DNA of 64,000 nt from Kaistella sp. (GTDB taxonomy: Bacteria; Bacteroidota; Bacteroidia; Flavobacteriales; Weeksellaceae). The stretch spans positions 87,544-151,543 of the forward strand of contig JAIBEW010000011.1 in assembly GCA_019459085.1 (NCBI GenBank), in the 5' to 3' direction. This document shows positions 53,784 to 64,000 of this stretch, one piece after another. The notes under the pieces are model-generated. The model was not told the DNA's origin, searched no databases, and was given only the letters and a program-made list of their open reading frames with translations. The position numbers and the translations under genes were made by a program. The first letter of the stretch is position 1. Each line of letters starts with the position of its first letter.

Positions 53784-53857
53784 GGGTGCGTAGCTCAGCT
53801 GGATAGAGCATCTGCCTTCTAAGCAGACGGTCACAGGTTCGAATCCTGTCGCGCTCA
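53784..53857 (+). tRNA. tRNA-Arg (TCT)
   Basis: Acceptor GGGTGCG with CGCGCTC (two G-T pairs), anticodon stem TCTGC/GCAGA with loop CTTCTAA (anticodon TCT), T-arm ACAGG-TTCGAAT-CCTGT. The CCA end is encoded at 53858-53860, unlike the other tRNAs here. Confidence 0.95.
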
Positions 53858-53868
53858 CCATATAAATC

Positions 53869-53901
53869 AAGACTTTACATTATTTGTAAAGTCTTTTTTT
53901 A
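53869..53901 (+). terminator. Terminator of the tRNA cluster
   Basis: AAGACTTTACA pairs with TGTAAAGTCTT (11 pairs) around a short loop, followed by a T-run. Confidence 0.88.
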
Positions 53902-53963
53902 TTGAAAAATTTTAAAAGGAAAACAAATAGAATCCCAACAAAGAAAATTCAAGGTTCATAAAA

Positions 53964-54791
53964 TTATTTTTCCAAAAGCAAGCTCACCCACTCTTCGCGC
54001 TGCATTTTCTTTTTTAAAGTCAGATTCTGCGCGGTGCAGACTTCCAGAATGTCGTCTACATCAAAGAAGCAGAGTCCCGACAGCAAGAGTTTGCCGCCTT
54101 CATTCAACACCGATACATAGGTCGGAATATCAGAAATCAGGATATTTCGGTTGATATTCGCCAGAATGATATCAAATTTTTCCTGACCCAAATTGTCTGC
54201 AGTTCCCTGAGAAATTTCAAGTGTTACGCCGTTTCTGGCCGCGTTTTCTTTCGAATTTTCTACCGACCATTCATCAATGTCGATGGCCGTGGTTTTCGCG
54301 CTTCCTTTCTGTCTGGCAAAAATTGCGAGGACGGAAGTCCCGCAACCCATATCAAGCACCGTTTTATCTTTTAAATCCATTTCCAGCATCTGTTCGATCA
54401 TGAGATGAGTCGTAGGATGATGACCCGTTCCGAAGGACATTTTAGGCTGGATCACAATTTCATGCAGTTCGGGGTTCGGGTCGTGGAATTCGGCACGGAT
54501 CAGGACCTTATCGGCCACATAAATCGGTTCAAAGTTCTTTTCCCATTCTTCATTCCAGTTGATATTGGGCATTTCCTGAAAAGTGTAGGAAATCTTCACG
54601 TCATCATTCTGAAGCAGATGAATATCCTGAAGTTTGTTTTCATCAAAAATTTCTTTCTGAATATAGGCCAGAATTCCATCGTGCTCTTCCGTAAAACTGT
54701 CGAAACCGATTTCAATCAGTTCTGCCATGAGTATTTCGTTCCAGGGTTGAAGCGGCTCTATTTTAAAATCGAATTCCAGGTAAGTCTGCAT
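53964..54791 (-). CDS. prmA: Ribosomal protein L11 methyltransferase
   Basis: A 275-residue SAM-dependent enzyme that trimethylates ribosomal protein L11. It has an N-terminal substrate domain and then the SAM core: KMSFGTGHHPTTHLM (the PrmA signature), VLDMGCGTSVLAIFA, the AIDIDEWSVENS strand and the catalytic-side DIILANINRNIL motif. The length is normal. It stands alone. Confidence 0.95.
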   Translation of the reverse strand: MQTYLEFDFKIEPLQPWNEILMAELIEIGFDSFTEEHDGILAYIQKEIFDENKLQDIHLLQNDDVKISYTFQEMPNINWNEEWEKNFEPIYVADKVLIRAEFHDPNPELHEIVIQPKMSFGTGHHPTTHLMIEQMLEMDLKDKTVLDMGCGTSVLAIFARQKGSAKTTAIDIDEWSVENSKENAARNGVTLEISQGTADNLGQEKFDIILANINRNILISDIPTYVSVLNEGGKLLLSGLCFFDVDDILEVCTAQNLTLKKKMQREEWVSLLLEK

Positions 54792-54847
54792 AGGTTTTTT
54801 ATTGAATTTATGGCCGTAAAGTTATGAAAATTGGCTCCAAAGCCCAG

Positions 54848-54881
54848 AAAAAAAACCGACTGAAAGAAAATCAGCCGGCTT
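54848..54881 (-). terminator. Terminator of the susCD-phosphoesterase operon
   Basis: On the minus strand AGCCGGCTGA pairs with TCAGTCGGTT (two G-T pairs) and is followed by eight T, 29 bases after the last stop. Confidence 0.8.
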
Positions 54882-54909
54882 CTGAAAAGAAAAGTAAAAA
54901 AAAGTAAGT

Positions 54910-56496
54910 TTATGGAATCTGCTTTGCCTCCTTTACCTCAAAGGTCTGTTCGGCAGTGGAAATTTTACCATACATATCGGTCGCTCTTACCTCAACTTTG
55001 TGCAATCCCAACTGCAGTTTTCCGGGAAACGGTGCCATCCAGAGATGCTTGGAGTTTTCGGGATTTGAAGGTCTTCTGCCCTGAAGAAGTTCAGCCGCTG
55101 TGTCCCATTTAAAGACCGATTGCGTGAAATTGGGGTCGAAAGACTCCACATAATTCATCGGCTTCCATTCGCCGGTATCAACCCGGTATTCCACCTTATC
55201 ATTTTTGCCGCCCATAAAAAAATTGGCGAGGATTCTTGCCGAGTTTCTTTTGTTGGCAATAACTTTCGGGACATACAGATTGATCTGGAAATCTTCCGGT
55301 TTTCCGGCCACTTTATAGTTGATGCTGTATTTGTTGTCTTTGAAATCGAGGAAAGAATAACCGCGGAAAGTTCCATCACGCATTACCGAGGCCGGAACGC
55401 CGGTTGCATCGGCAGTTCCCGAATACCAGTCGCCCGAAGTGGTTCCCACATTGTATTCGTGGAGATTTTTAGCTCCTTCCCAACCTTCGCCTTTTGTATA
55501 GAAAAGCTGTGACTGTTTGTGGGTGTGAGCCGACATCATTAGCACGTTTTCGAATGGTTTTAAGAGACTGAATAGTTTTTTCCGGTCTTCGAGACGGAAG
55601 TGATCGTCTTCAGGATTTTCTGCCATCATCTGGATATGGAAAGACAGTACAATCAGTTTGTCTTTTGGTACGAGTTTGAGATCGTTTTCAATAAATTTCA
55701 GCTGATCTTCGCGGAAACCACCCCAATAACCTTTCCCATCGCGCGGATCCGGATACAGAATATCATCCAAAATCAAGAAATGCACATTTCCGTAGTTGAA
55801 AGCGTAATTATTCGGACCGAAATTGGCTTCAAAAGTTTCGTCGGAAGCACGATCTTCTGTAGCTTCATAATTCATGTCGTGATTTCCCATTACATTATAC
55901 CACGGCAGACCGATTTCTTTCACCGCTTCTGCATAAGGAACCTGAAGCGATAAATCATCGCCCACCAAATCACCCAGACTGATTCCGAAAACCGCTTTCT
56001 TTTTGTTGTTCTTTACCTCATCAACAATTCCTCTTTTAAAATAATCGATTTCCTTTAAGGTATAAGGCTGCGGATCGCCAAAAACAAGGATCTGAAAATT
56101 GCGGTCTTCATTTTTGCGGTACAGCGGAAAATTAATTTCTTTCGGAAGTGCGCCGGTCGGAGAAATACCTTTGTATTTAAAATCTGCGGGCGAACCGGCA
56201 GGTTTATAGTTGTAATGAAATTCAGGCAGATTCATGGAATTCACTTTCGTCTGAAAATCGGCAGGTTTGATGACAAAAATAATATTATCGCCATAAACCG
56301 GCAGCGAATAGCGTCCGTTTTTATCTGTAAGAACCACTTCCTGGCCGTTTGAAACCGAAATATTCTCAAGCCCTTTTTCTTTACGGTCCTTTACGGAGTT
56401 TTTATTGGAATCTTCGTATACAAAACCCGAAACGGAGGTTTGTGCAAAAACAAACGAAGAGATTACCAAAGATAATGCTGTTAAATTAAGCCTCAT
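54910..56496 (-). CDS. Secreted calcineurin-like phosphoesterase
   Basis: A 528-residue exported metallophosphoesterase. A signal peptide (ends VFAQ) and an N-terminal SdrB/CNA-like module (about 22-125, VYEDSNKNSVKDRKEKG) precede the catalytic domain. That domain holds Asp141 (FGDPQP), Asp176 (LGDLVGD), the GNHD motif (Asn205-His206), His287 and HTH (His324, His326). A C-terminal beta domain follows (about 365-525). It would remove phosphate from an extracytoplasmic ester. It is the last gene of an operon with a SusCD pair and a glycerophosphodiesterase, two bases after the latter. Confidence 0.9.
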   Translation of the reverse strand: MRLNLTALSLVISSFVFAQTSVSGFVYEDSNKNSVKDRKEKGLENISVSNGQEVVLTDKNGRYSLPVYGDNIIFVIKPADFQTKVNSMNLPEFHYNYKPAGSPADFKYKGISPTGALPKEINFPLYRKNEDRNFQILVFGDPQPYTLKEIDYFKRGIVDEVKNNKKKAVFGISLGDLVGDDLSLQVPYAEAVKEIGLPWYNVMGNHDMNYEATEDRASDETFEANFGPNNYAFNYGNVHFLILDDILYPDPRDGKGYWGGFREDQLKFIENDLKLVPKDKLIVLSFHIQMMAENPEDDHFRLEDRKKLFSLLKPFENVLMMSAHTHKQSQLFYTKGEGWEGAKNLHEYNVGTTSGDWYSGTADATGVPASVMRDGTFRGYSFLDFKDNKYSINYKVAGKPEDFQINLYVPKVIANKRNSARILANFFMGGKNDKVEYRVDTGEWKPMNYVESFDPNFTQSVFKWDTAAELLQGRRPSNPENSKHLWMAPFPGKLQLGLHKVEVRATDMYGKISTAEQTFEVKEAKQIP

Positions 56497-56498
56497 TT

Positions 56499-57248
56499 TT
56501 ACTGATTTTTTAGTTGTTCGGGAATATTGGTCGTAACATAAGCAATTCCCATTTTTTTAAGTTTTTGATAAATTTCAGGATCATTAACCGTCCACGAATT
56601 GGTGATCAGGCCCAGATTTTTTGCTTCCCGAATCCAGGTCGGGTGTTTTTCGAGGAGAACTTTGTAATGATAATCGAACCCGTCTAGTTTTGCTTCCTGA
56701 AGCTGCTGTGGAGAGAGATCACCATTCAGATACTGAACAATGAAAGTGGGTTCCAGCCGTTTAATTTCTTTGCAGATGTTTAAACTGAAAGAAATGAACT
56801 CGCTTTGGTTTTCCAGACGGAGTTTCTTCACCATTTCCACAGTTTTTTTCACGAGTTCCTCTTCAAGCTGCGGCGTTTTGGCAGGCTTCAGTTCTACGAT
56901 AAGTTTCAGTTTTTCGTCCTCTCTTCCCTGTTTCAGGTATTTTTTGAGTGTAGGAAGTTTTTCACCGTTTGAAAGTCTGACTTTCTTCAGTTTCGAAAAA
57001 TCGGTTGCCGCAATTTCCATCTCCGCATGATGCTCATCGTGGTTAATGATCAGTTTTCCGTCCTTCGTCATCCGCACATCAAACTCAGAACCGTAAATCT
57101 CCAAATCCTGTGCATTTTTCAGGGACTGAATAGAGTTCTCGGTGGTGGGCGGTGCACTTTGGAAAAAGCCGCGGTGCGCGATAATTTTGGTCTGTGCATT
57201 CATAAAAAATGAAGTTAGGACGAAAATAACTGTGATTTTATTTTTCAT
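56499..57248 (-). CDS. Exported glycerophosphodiester phosphodiesterase
   Basis: A 249-residue GDPD-family enzyme. The start is ATG 57248, two bases after the susD stop; it begins a signal peptide (ends MNAQ). Active-site residues are visible: His25-Arg26 (AHRGF), Glu37 (TENS), Glu55 and Asp57 (SEFDVRM) and His70 (NHDE). It should split glycerophosphodiesters, such as deacylated phospholipids, to glycerol-3-phosphate and an alcohol in the periplasm. Its place after susCD suggests it handles what that pair imports. Confidence 0.92.
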   Translation of the reverse strand: MKNKITVIFVLTSFFMNAQTKIIAHRGFFQSAPPTTENSIQSLKNAQDLEIYGSEFDVRMTKDGKLIINHDEHHAEMEIAATDFSKLKKVRLSNGEKLPTLKKYLKQGREDEKLKLIVELKPAKTPQLEEELVKKTVEMVKKLRLENQSEFISFSLNICKEIKRLEPTFIVQYLNGDLSPQQLQEAKLDGFDYHYKVLLEKHPTWIREAKNLGLITNSWTVNDPEIYQKLKKMGIAYVTTNIPEQLKNQ

Positions 57249-57250
57249 TT

Positions 57251-58705
57251 TTACTGATTCCACCACATTTTAACATTGATATTGTCCCCACCCATTGCGG
57301 TTACCGCTGCATTGTAATTTGCGGTGTTCATAATCCGGGGATTGGTAGGATACGGCATTCTTTGCGGCATTTTTCCGTTGTTCATAAGTCCTCCGTTATT
57401 GGGCATAACCGGGAATCCTGTACGGCGCTGCTCATACCACTGCTGATGGTCTACAAAAAACAGGGCTACATATTTCTGCAACATAATTCTCTCCAAAGTA
57501 TTGTTGTACGCAAGATTGGTGTTTGCGAAATAATTAGCAGGTACGGTATTTCCCCACTGTTCAACAGCAGCTTTTACACCGTTTTCATAAAAAGTTTGTG
57601 CATTTCCGGAAATGATTCCCTTAAATGAAAGTTCGGCCAGAATAAACTGAAGCTCTGCATACGGCAAAACTAAAATTTTCAGCGGTGCTTTAGCCAGATT
57701 CTGGTTTAAATTAGACGGCTGATAATTAAGGACCGTTCCTAGCGCATAGCCTGAAGGCGCACCAAAGTATCCGATATTTGCATTTGGAGGCGTAAGGTTT
57801 TTCGCCTGTGAGAAAAATTTAGACAATCTTGGATCGTTGTTGTTTTTCAGCGTATTCACGAAAAACTCACCTGCGGCACGGTATGCCGTGAAATCCTGAG
57901 GTCTGGCGATAGGAGGAAGATATGGTGCCACACCCGAAACATCCAGGACCGCTCCGTCGGCATTATTTTGGAAAATGGGATACGTTAAGGGATTATTGGC
58001 AATCTCCTGAATTCGCTGATGCACATTCACTTCTCCGTTCCGGTTTAAAATTCTTGTCAGCAGTCTTAAAGAAAGTGAATTTGCAAATTTTTTCCATTTC
58101 AGAATTCCGTCAGTTGAAGCTTCAGCATGGTAAAAAAGATCAGGATCAGTCAGCGGTTTTGTGGTATCAAACATCATGTTCGCAGCCTTCAGATCATCCA
58201 GTAATTTTACATAGATGTCTTTTTGCTTATCGAATTTTGGTTTTGAAATATTTTCCTCCAGACTCAGTGCCTCCGAAAACGGAATATCACCAAACGCATC
58301 GGTTAAATTGGCATAAATCCAGGCATTTAAAACCATGGCAATCGCCTGATAATTTTTATTGTCTTCCTTCACAGCAAACTGCTGCATTTCTTTCACCTGC
58401 TTCAACCATTTGTAGCTGGTGTTCCAATAGCCGGCACCTGTACTTTCAGTAAGGTAGTAACGGCTTACGGTATTTCCTTCATTCGGAAATGAAAGAGCCA
58501 CCTGCATAATATCGAAGGTAAAATCGTCGGCTCTGCTGTATCCGTACGAACTCATGTCGTACTGAATAGGTCCCAGCAAACTCCCTGCAGTTGGATTTTC
58601 AATCTTACTCGTATCGGTGTTGATCTCTTCGAATGTTCTTCCGCAGGACACGAGCACAAAGGCAAAGGATCCCATGATCATTAATTTTTTAATAGTCTGT
58701 TTCAT
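57251..58705 (-). CDS. SusD/RagB-family surface lipoprotein
   Basis: A 484-residue lipoprotein (Cys21 after FAFVLVS) of the SusD-like_2 type. It has helical TPR-like segments such as YQAIAMVLNAWIYANLTDAFGDIPFSEAL near residues 120-150 and the late DHQQWYEQRRTGFPV. It would cap the SusC barrel and bind the ligand. The gene follows susC by 11 bases. The substrate cannot be told from the protein; the following phosphoesterase genes suggest a phosphorylated compound. Confidence 0.9.
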   Translation of the reverse strand: MKQTIKKLMIMGSFAFVLVSCGRTFEEINTDTSKIENPTAGSLLGPIQYDMSSYGYSRADDFTFDIMQVALSFPNEGNTVSRYYLTESTGAGYWNTSYKWLKQVKEMQQFAVKEDNKNYQAIAMVLNAWIYANLTDAFGDIPFSEALSLEENISKPKFDKQKDIYVKLLDDLKAANMMFDTTKPLTDPDLFYHAEASTDGILKWKKFANSLSLRLLTRILNRNGEVNVHQRIQEIANNPLTYPIFQNNADGAVLDVSGVAPYLPPIARPQDFTAYRAAGEFFVNTLKNNNDPRLSKFFSQAKNLTPPNANIGYFGAPSGYALGTVLNYQPSNLNQNLAKAPLKILVLPYAELQFILAELSFKGIISGNAQTFYENGVKAAVEQWGNTVPANYFANTNLAYNNTLERIMLQKYVALFFVDHQQWYEQRRTGFPVMPNNGGLMNNGKMPQRMPYPTNPRIMNTANYNAAVTAMGGDNINVKMWWNQ

Positions 58706-58716
58706 TTTTAATTTTT

Positions 58717-61701
58717 TTAAAATTTAACATTTAACTGAAAGCCCACTGTTCTGGAAGAAGGCAGCTGCCCAATCTCTACACCCGGCGTAATGGTGCTGTT
58801 GTCTAATGTTGCTACTTCCGGATCAAACATAGGATAGTCGGTCCACATCCAAAGGTTTTTACCAAAAAGTGCGATGGTAAGATCAGTAATTTTTAGGGAT
58901 GATGTTACCTCTTTAGGGAAAGAATAGGCAATCCGTGCATCCCTTAACTTAATAAAAGAAGTATCGAAGGTATTGGTTTCAACATTAGCTCTTCTGTAAT
59001 AATCGCCGTAATAGGCCGAAAGTGCCACCGGTTTTGTATTGGGAGAAAAACTGCCATCAGGATTTTGAACGACCCCTGCTCCAACAATAGTTCCGTTTGG
59101 ATTATCCCTTCCGATAAGAGTGTGTTCCAGTTTTCCCTGTTCCGACATTTTATGGTGGGTCTGCGAATAAGCCATTCCTCCGTACTGTCCGTCAAAAGAG
59201 AAACTTACCGAGAAATTCTTATATTGGAAATCATTCTGAATACCGGCGCGCCATTTAGGGAATGCATTTCCTACTTTTTCGATATTGGCCGGTCTTGCCG
59301 GAAGACCGTTGCTGTCGTAAATTACCTGTCCGTCTGGAGTCCTGAGTAATTTGAACCCATATAAATCTCCAAGAGAACCGCCAACAACCGCATTGAAATA
59401 CACCACACCACCTACAGTAGCCATTGTGTAAGGTTCACCGTTGAACTCTTCAGGTAAACTTAAGATTTCATTTCTGTTTAGAGACCAGTTTGCACCTACC
59501 TTCCATCTGAAGTTATTTGTGCGGACCGGCGTAGCATCAAGAGTCATCTCAACACCCTGATTCCTTACTTCCCCTGAATTGATCCAGCGATGGGAATAAC
59601 CGGATTCGTACAGCATCGGAATTTTAATAATCTGATTCTCTGTAAGATTCTGATAAACAGTAACACCGTAGCTGACCCGGTTTCCGAAAAGCCCAAAATC
59701 CATCCCCGCTTCAATATTGCTGTTAGATTCCGGTTTTAGTGCAGGATTTGCATAAACTGAAGGCACCGTAACACCGCCCGGAATGTCATCAACATCATAG
59801 TATTTGGTGAGCTGATATGGCGAACCATCAACTCCCACCTTTGCCCATGAACCCCGTAATTTCCAGTAATTGAAATTGGAGGTTTTCAAATTGAATAATT
59901 CACTCAGAATTACACTTGTACTTACCGAAGGATAGAAGAAAGAGCGGTTCTCTTTAGGCAAGGTACTGCTCCAGTCGTTTCTCCCAGTAACATCCACAAA
60001 AATCTTATTGTCGTAGCCGAGCGTTACCAGTCCGTAAGCACTGTTCACCTGCTCGTCATAAGGTCTAGGTACTTTCGTAATTAACGAAATAGCATTGGTT
60101 AAGGTATAATTACCGGGGATTTTCAGGCCTTCCGCTCTATAATCGTTCATAACGTATTCATTATAACGGATACTTCCACCTACGGAAGCAGAAACATCAA
60201 ATTTTCCGAATCCGTTTTTGTAATTGAACAAAACGTCATTGTTGTATTCCTGATTTTTTATGAACTGTTCCCGGTAGAAACCTTGCCGGTAGTTTGCTGA
60301 ACTATATGGTCTTTTAGTCGTTCTTACTTCATTTAAAACATCAATTCCCGAGCGAAGCATTGCACTGAAATTGTTGTTGAATTTATAATCGAGAGTAATA
60401 TTCCCGTTGATGGCTCTTTTATCTACTCCGTTCAGCATTTCATAGGCAATGAGATAAGGATTGTCAATAAAAGAAGAAAACGGATGAATCTGATCCAATT
60501 GAGTCTGATCTTTTTTCCAGATCGGTTCATACCACGCAAGATCTACATTGGGATTCTGAAAAATCATGAAGTAAGAAATCGACTGATTGTTGTAACCGGT
60601 CGCAGGAAGGTTATCGCTGGTTGTACGGTTATAGGCAAACTTGGTTGATATCTTTAATTTTTCGTTCAGCTGATGAGCAAAAGATCCTGCAAAATTAAAC
60701 CGGTCGAACCCGGTATTTGGCATCATCCATTCATTTTTCAGGTAGGTTAATGAAGTCCGGAAACTTGTTTTGTCGTTAGAACTTTCCACAGCAATACTGT
60801 TGGAGTAAGTTGAACCCACTTCCCAGAAACCTTTTATATTATCTTTGTAAGGCCGCCATGGTTGTCTTGTAAGACTTTGTCCTTCCACCGTTGGATCGTA
60901 CTGGAAATAAGACTGTCCGTTAAATTTGGGTCCGAAAGCACTGCTCGTTCCACCCGTACTCACTCCGTCGGCAGAAGCTCCGTAGGAATAGTAAAACTCA
61001 CCAGCCGCATTTTTCGCTAAGGTTCCTTGTCCATACTCGTATTGATAATCGGGCCATTTCAAAACACTGTCGAAGCTGGAATAAGAGTTCAGCGTCACCT
61101 GTAATTTTCCGTTTCTGCTTTTTCCGGATTTTGTGGTGATCATTAAAGCACCGTTTGCGGCTCGGGAGCCATAAAGTGCGGCCGCTGATGCACCTTTCAG
61201 AACTGTTACTGATTCAATATCATCGGGATTAATGCTGTTCAGTCCGTTTCCGAGATCAATTGGCAAATCCCCGCCCGAACCTGCGCCGTACGCCGGTGTT
61301 CCGGTACCCGAATTTACACGCGGTCCATCACTCAGTGGAATACCATCCACTACAATAAGTGCATAGTTGCCATCCAGAGCCATTGATTTTTCGCCTCGGA
61401 GTGTGATCCTTGCAGAACCTAACGGTCCGGCTCCGGCCGTCTGTACCTTTAGACCGGCTACTTTCCCCTCCATCGACTGAGCCCAGTTATTGTTTTGGGT
61501 TTCTTCAAACGTTTCAGAACCTACTGTCTCGGCAACATATCCTAAGGATCTGTCCTGTCTCTTGATTCCCAGAGCGGTTACCACTACTTCATCAATACTT
61601 TTAACAGTATCTTTTTCCTGAATTTCCTGAGCGTTGATCATGTTTACACTTACAAGTCCAAATATGACCAAACTGATGATTTTCTGAGTCTTCTTTCGCA
61701 T
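58717..61701 (-). CDS. SusC/RagA-family TonB-dependent transporter, short form
   Basis: A 994-residue outer-membrane transporter. The start is ATG 61701 (MRKKTQKII), as the open frame's earlier TTG is unlikely. After a signal peptide (ends INAQ) the TonB box (DEVVVTALG, 37-45) comes almost at once, so the N-terminal carboxypeptidase-regulatory-like domain of most SusC proteins is missing. Plug (about 45-190, with VTVLKGASAAALYGSRAANG) and a 22-strand barrel region ending FQLNVKF follow. It imports its ligand using the TonB system. It heads the susC-susD-GDPD-phosphoesterase operon. Confidence 0.93.
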   Translation of the reverse strand: MRKKTQKIISLVIFGLVSVNMINAQEIQEKDTVKSIDEVVVTALGIKRQDRSLGYVAETVGSETFEETQNNNWAQSMEGKVAGLKVQTAGAGPLGSARITLRGEKSMALDGNYALIVVDGIPLSDGPRVNSGTGTPAYGAGSGGDLPIDLGNGLNSINPDDIESVTVLKGASAAALYGSRAANGALMITTKSGKSRNGKLQVTLNSYSSFDSVLKWPDYQYEYGQGTLAKNAAGEFYYSYGASADGVSTGGTSSAFGPKFNGQSYFQYDPTVEGQSLTRQPWRPYKDNIKGFWEVGSTYSNSIAVESSNDKTSFRTSLTYLKNEWMMPNTGFDRFNFAGSFAHQLNEKLKISTKFAYNRTTSDNLPATGYNNQSISYFMIFQNPNVDLAWYEPIWKKDQTQLDQIHPFSSFIDNPYLIAYEMLNGVDKRAINGNITLDYKFNNNFSAMLRSGIDVLNEVRTTKRPYSSANYRQGFYREQFIKNQEYNNDVLFNYKNGFGKFDVSASVGGSIRYNEYVMNDYRAEGLKIPGNYTLTNAISLITKVPRPYDEQVNSAYGLVTLGYDNKIFVDVTGRNDWSSTLPKENRSFFYPSVSTSVILSELFNLKTSNFNYWKLRGSWAKVGVDGSPYQLTKYYDVDDIPGGVTVPSVYANPALKPESNSNIEAGMDFGLFGNRVSYGVTVYQNLTENQIIKIPMLYESGYSHRWINSGEVRNQGVEMTLDATPVRTNNFRWKVGANWSLNRNEILSLPEEFNGEPYTMATVGGVVYFNAVVGGSLGDLYGFKLLRTPDGQVIYDSNGLPARPANIEKVGNAFPKWRAGIQNDFQYKNFSVSFSFDGQYGGMAYSQTHHKMSEQGKLEHTLIGRDNPNGTIVGAGVVQNPDGSFSPNTKPVALSAYYGDYYRRANVETNTFDTSFIKLRDARIAYSFPKEVTSSLKITDLTIALFGKNLWMWTDYPMFDPEVATLDNSTITPGVEIGQLPSSRTVGFQLNVKF

Positions 61702-61716
61702 TGATTTTTGTTTCTG

Positions 61717-61724
61717 CAAAAGTA
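61717..61724 (-). promoter_or_regulatory. Putative -7 box (TACTTTTG) for the susCD operon
   Basis: The minus-strand element fits TAnnTTTG, 15 bases before the ATG at 61701. No -33 match. Confidence 0.45.
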
Positions 61725-61905
61725 AGACGTGAGTATGTTGAAGGTTTTAACTGCATTTTAACATTTTTTTAACAAACCTTAAACTCAAAATGAACTAAAC
61801 CTTAACAGGATTTCTAATCATCTGATGCAGCGGCAACTAATAAGATTAAGCACATTTAATGCGTTATTTCGATATATCCATTTGATAAAAAATGCACATT
61901 TATGA

Positions 61906-63954
<2,049 letters not shown>

Positions 63955-63965
63955 TTTTGGGGTTG

Positions 63966-64000
<35 letters not shown>

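Noticed and set aside
53547..53870. Minus-strand and plus-strand small proteins across the three tRNAs
   Set aside because: The frames read through tRNA genes (giving typical tRNA-derived peptides such as GFEP), a common false annotation.

Overview
The window comes from a member of the Bacteroidota, most likely the Flavobacteriia and close to the Chryseobacterium group. Four signs support this. There are type IX secretion genes (porU end and porV) and a secreted protein with a type IX C-terminal sorting domain. There is a SusC/SusD pair. The genes wbqC, lepB, dapB, a DUF5683 gene, parB and parA run in a conserved order. Many starts are preceded by a TAnnTTTG -7 box, a short leader and no Shine-Dalgarno sequence. 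No phage, transposase or CRISPR array was seen. Genes are dense and no gene-free stretch exceeds about 300 bases.

Layout. 1-1.5 kb: porU 3' end and porV. 1.6-5.9 kb: FUSC membrane protein, phosphopantetheinyl transferase, ahcY. 6.1-12.0 kb: a giant secreted metzincin protease with three 270-residue repeats. 12.2-15.0 kb: aspartyl protease/PDZ protein, small membrane protein, L,D-transpeptidase. 15.2-20.5 kb (minus): tRNA-Asp, thioredoxin, cysteine desulfurase and a four-gene cluster (UbiA prenyltransferase, DprE1-like, DprE2-like, HAD phosphatase) that matches the mycobacterial route to polyprenyl-phosphoryl-arabinose. 20.7-31.6 kb (minus): OmpA lipoprotein, lipocalin, subtilisin-like protease, wbqC, lepB, dapB, DUF5683, parB, parA, TonB, purA. 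31.8-36.1 kb (plus): hpt, adk, obgE, DUF6438 lipoprotein, RNA helicase. 36.1-44.0 kb (minus): AT-rich membrane glycosyltransferase, TatD, GSCFA protein, polyprenyl synthase, phosphate transporter with its DUF47 partner, second DEAD-box helicase. 44.2-50.9 kb: DUF2461 protein, then a surface-glycan group (FkbM methyltransferase, flippase, putative glycosyltransferase, GT2) with an amidohydrolase. 50.9-53.4 kb: aspA and a cell-wall amidase. 53.5-53.9 kb: tRNA-Ser, -Pro and -Arg from one promoter. 54-61.7 kb (minus): prmA, then susC-susD-glycerophosphodiesterase-phosphoesterase. 62-64 kb: ligA, then a run of 34 G that looks like a sequencing or assembly artefact.

How the parts fit. PorU/PorV would process and anchor proteins such as the giant metalloprotease. 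The SusCD operon with two phosphoesterases looks like an uptake system for phosphorylated (glycerophosphodiester-like) substrates. The DprE cluster, and perhaps the polyprenyl synthase, would make a lipid-linked pentofuranose donor for envelope glycans. The most interesting system is the DprE1/DprE2/UbiA/HAD cluster in a Bacteroidota genome, whose DprE1 carries Ala where the benzothiazinone-target Cys of the mycobacterial enzyme sits.
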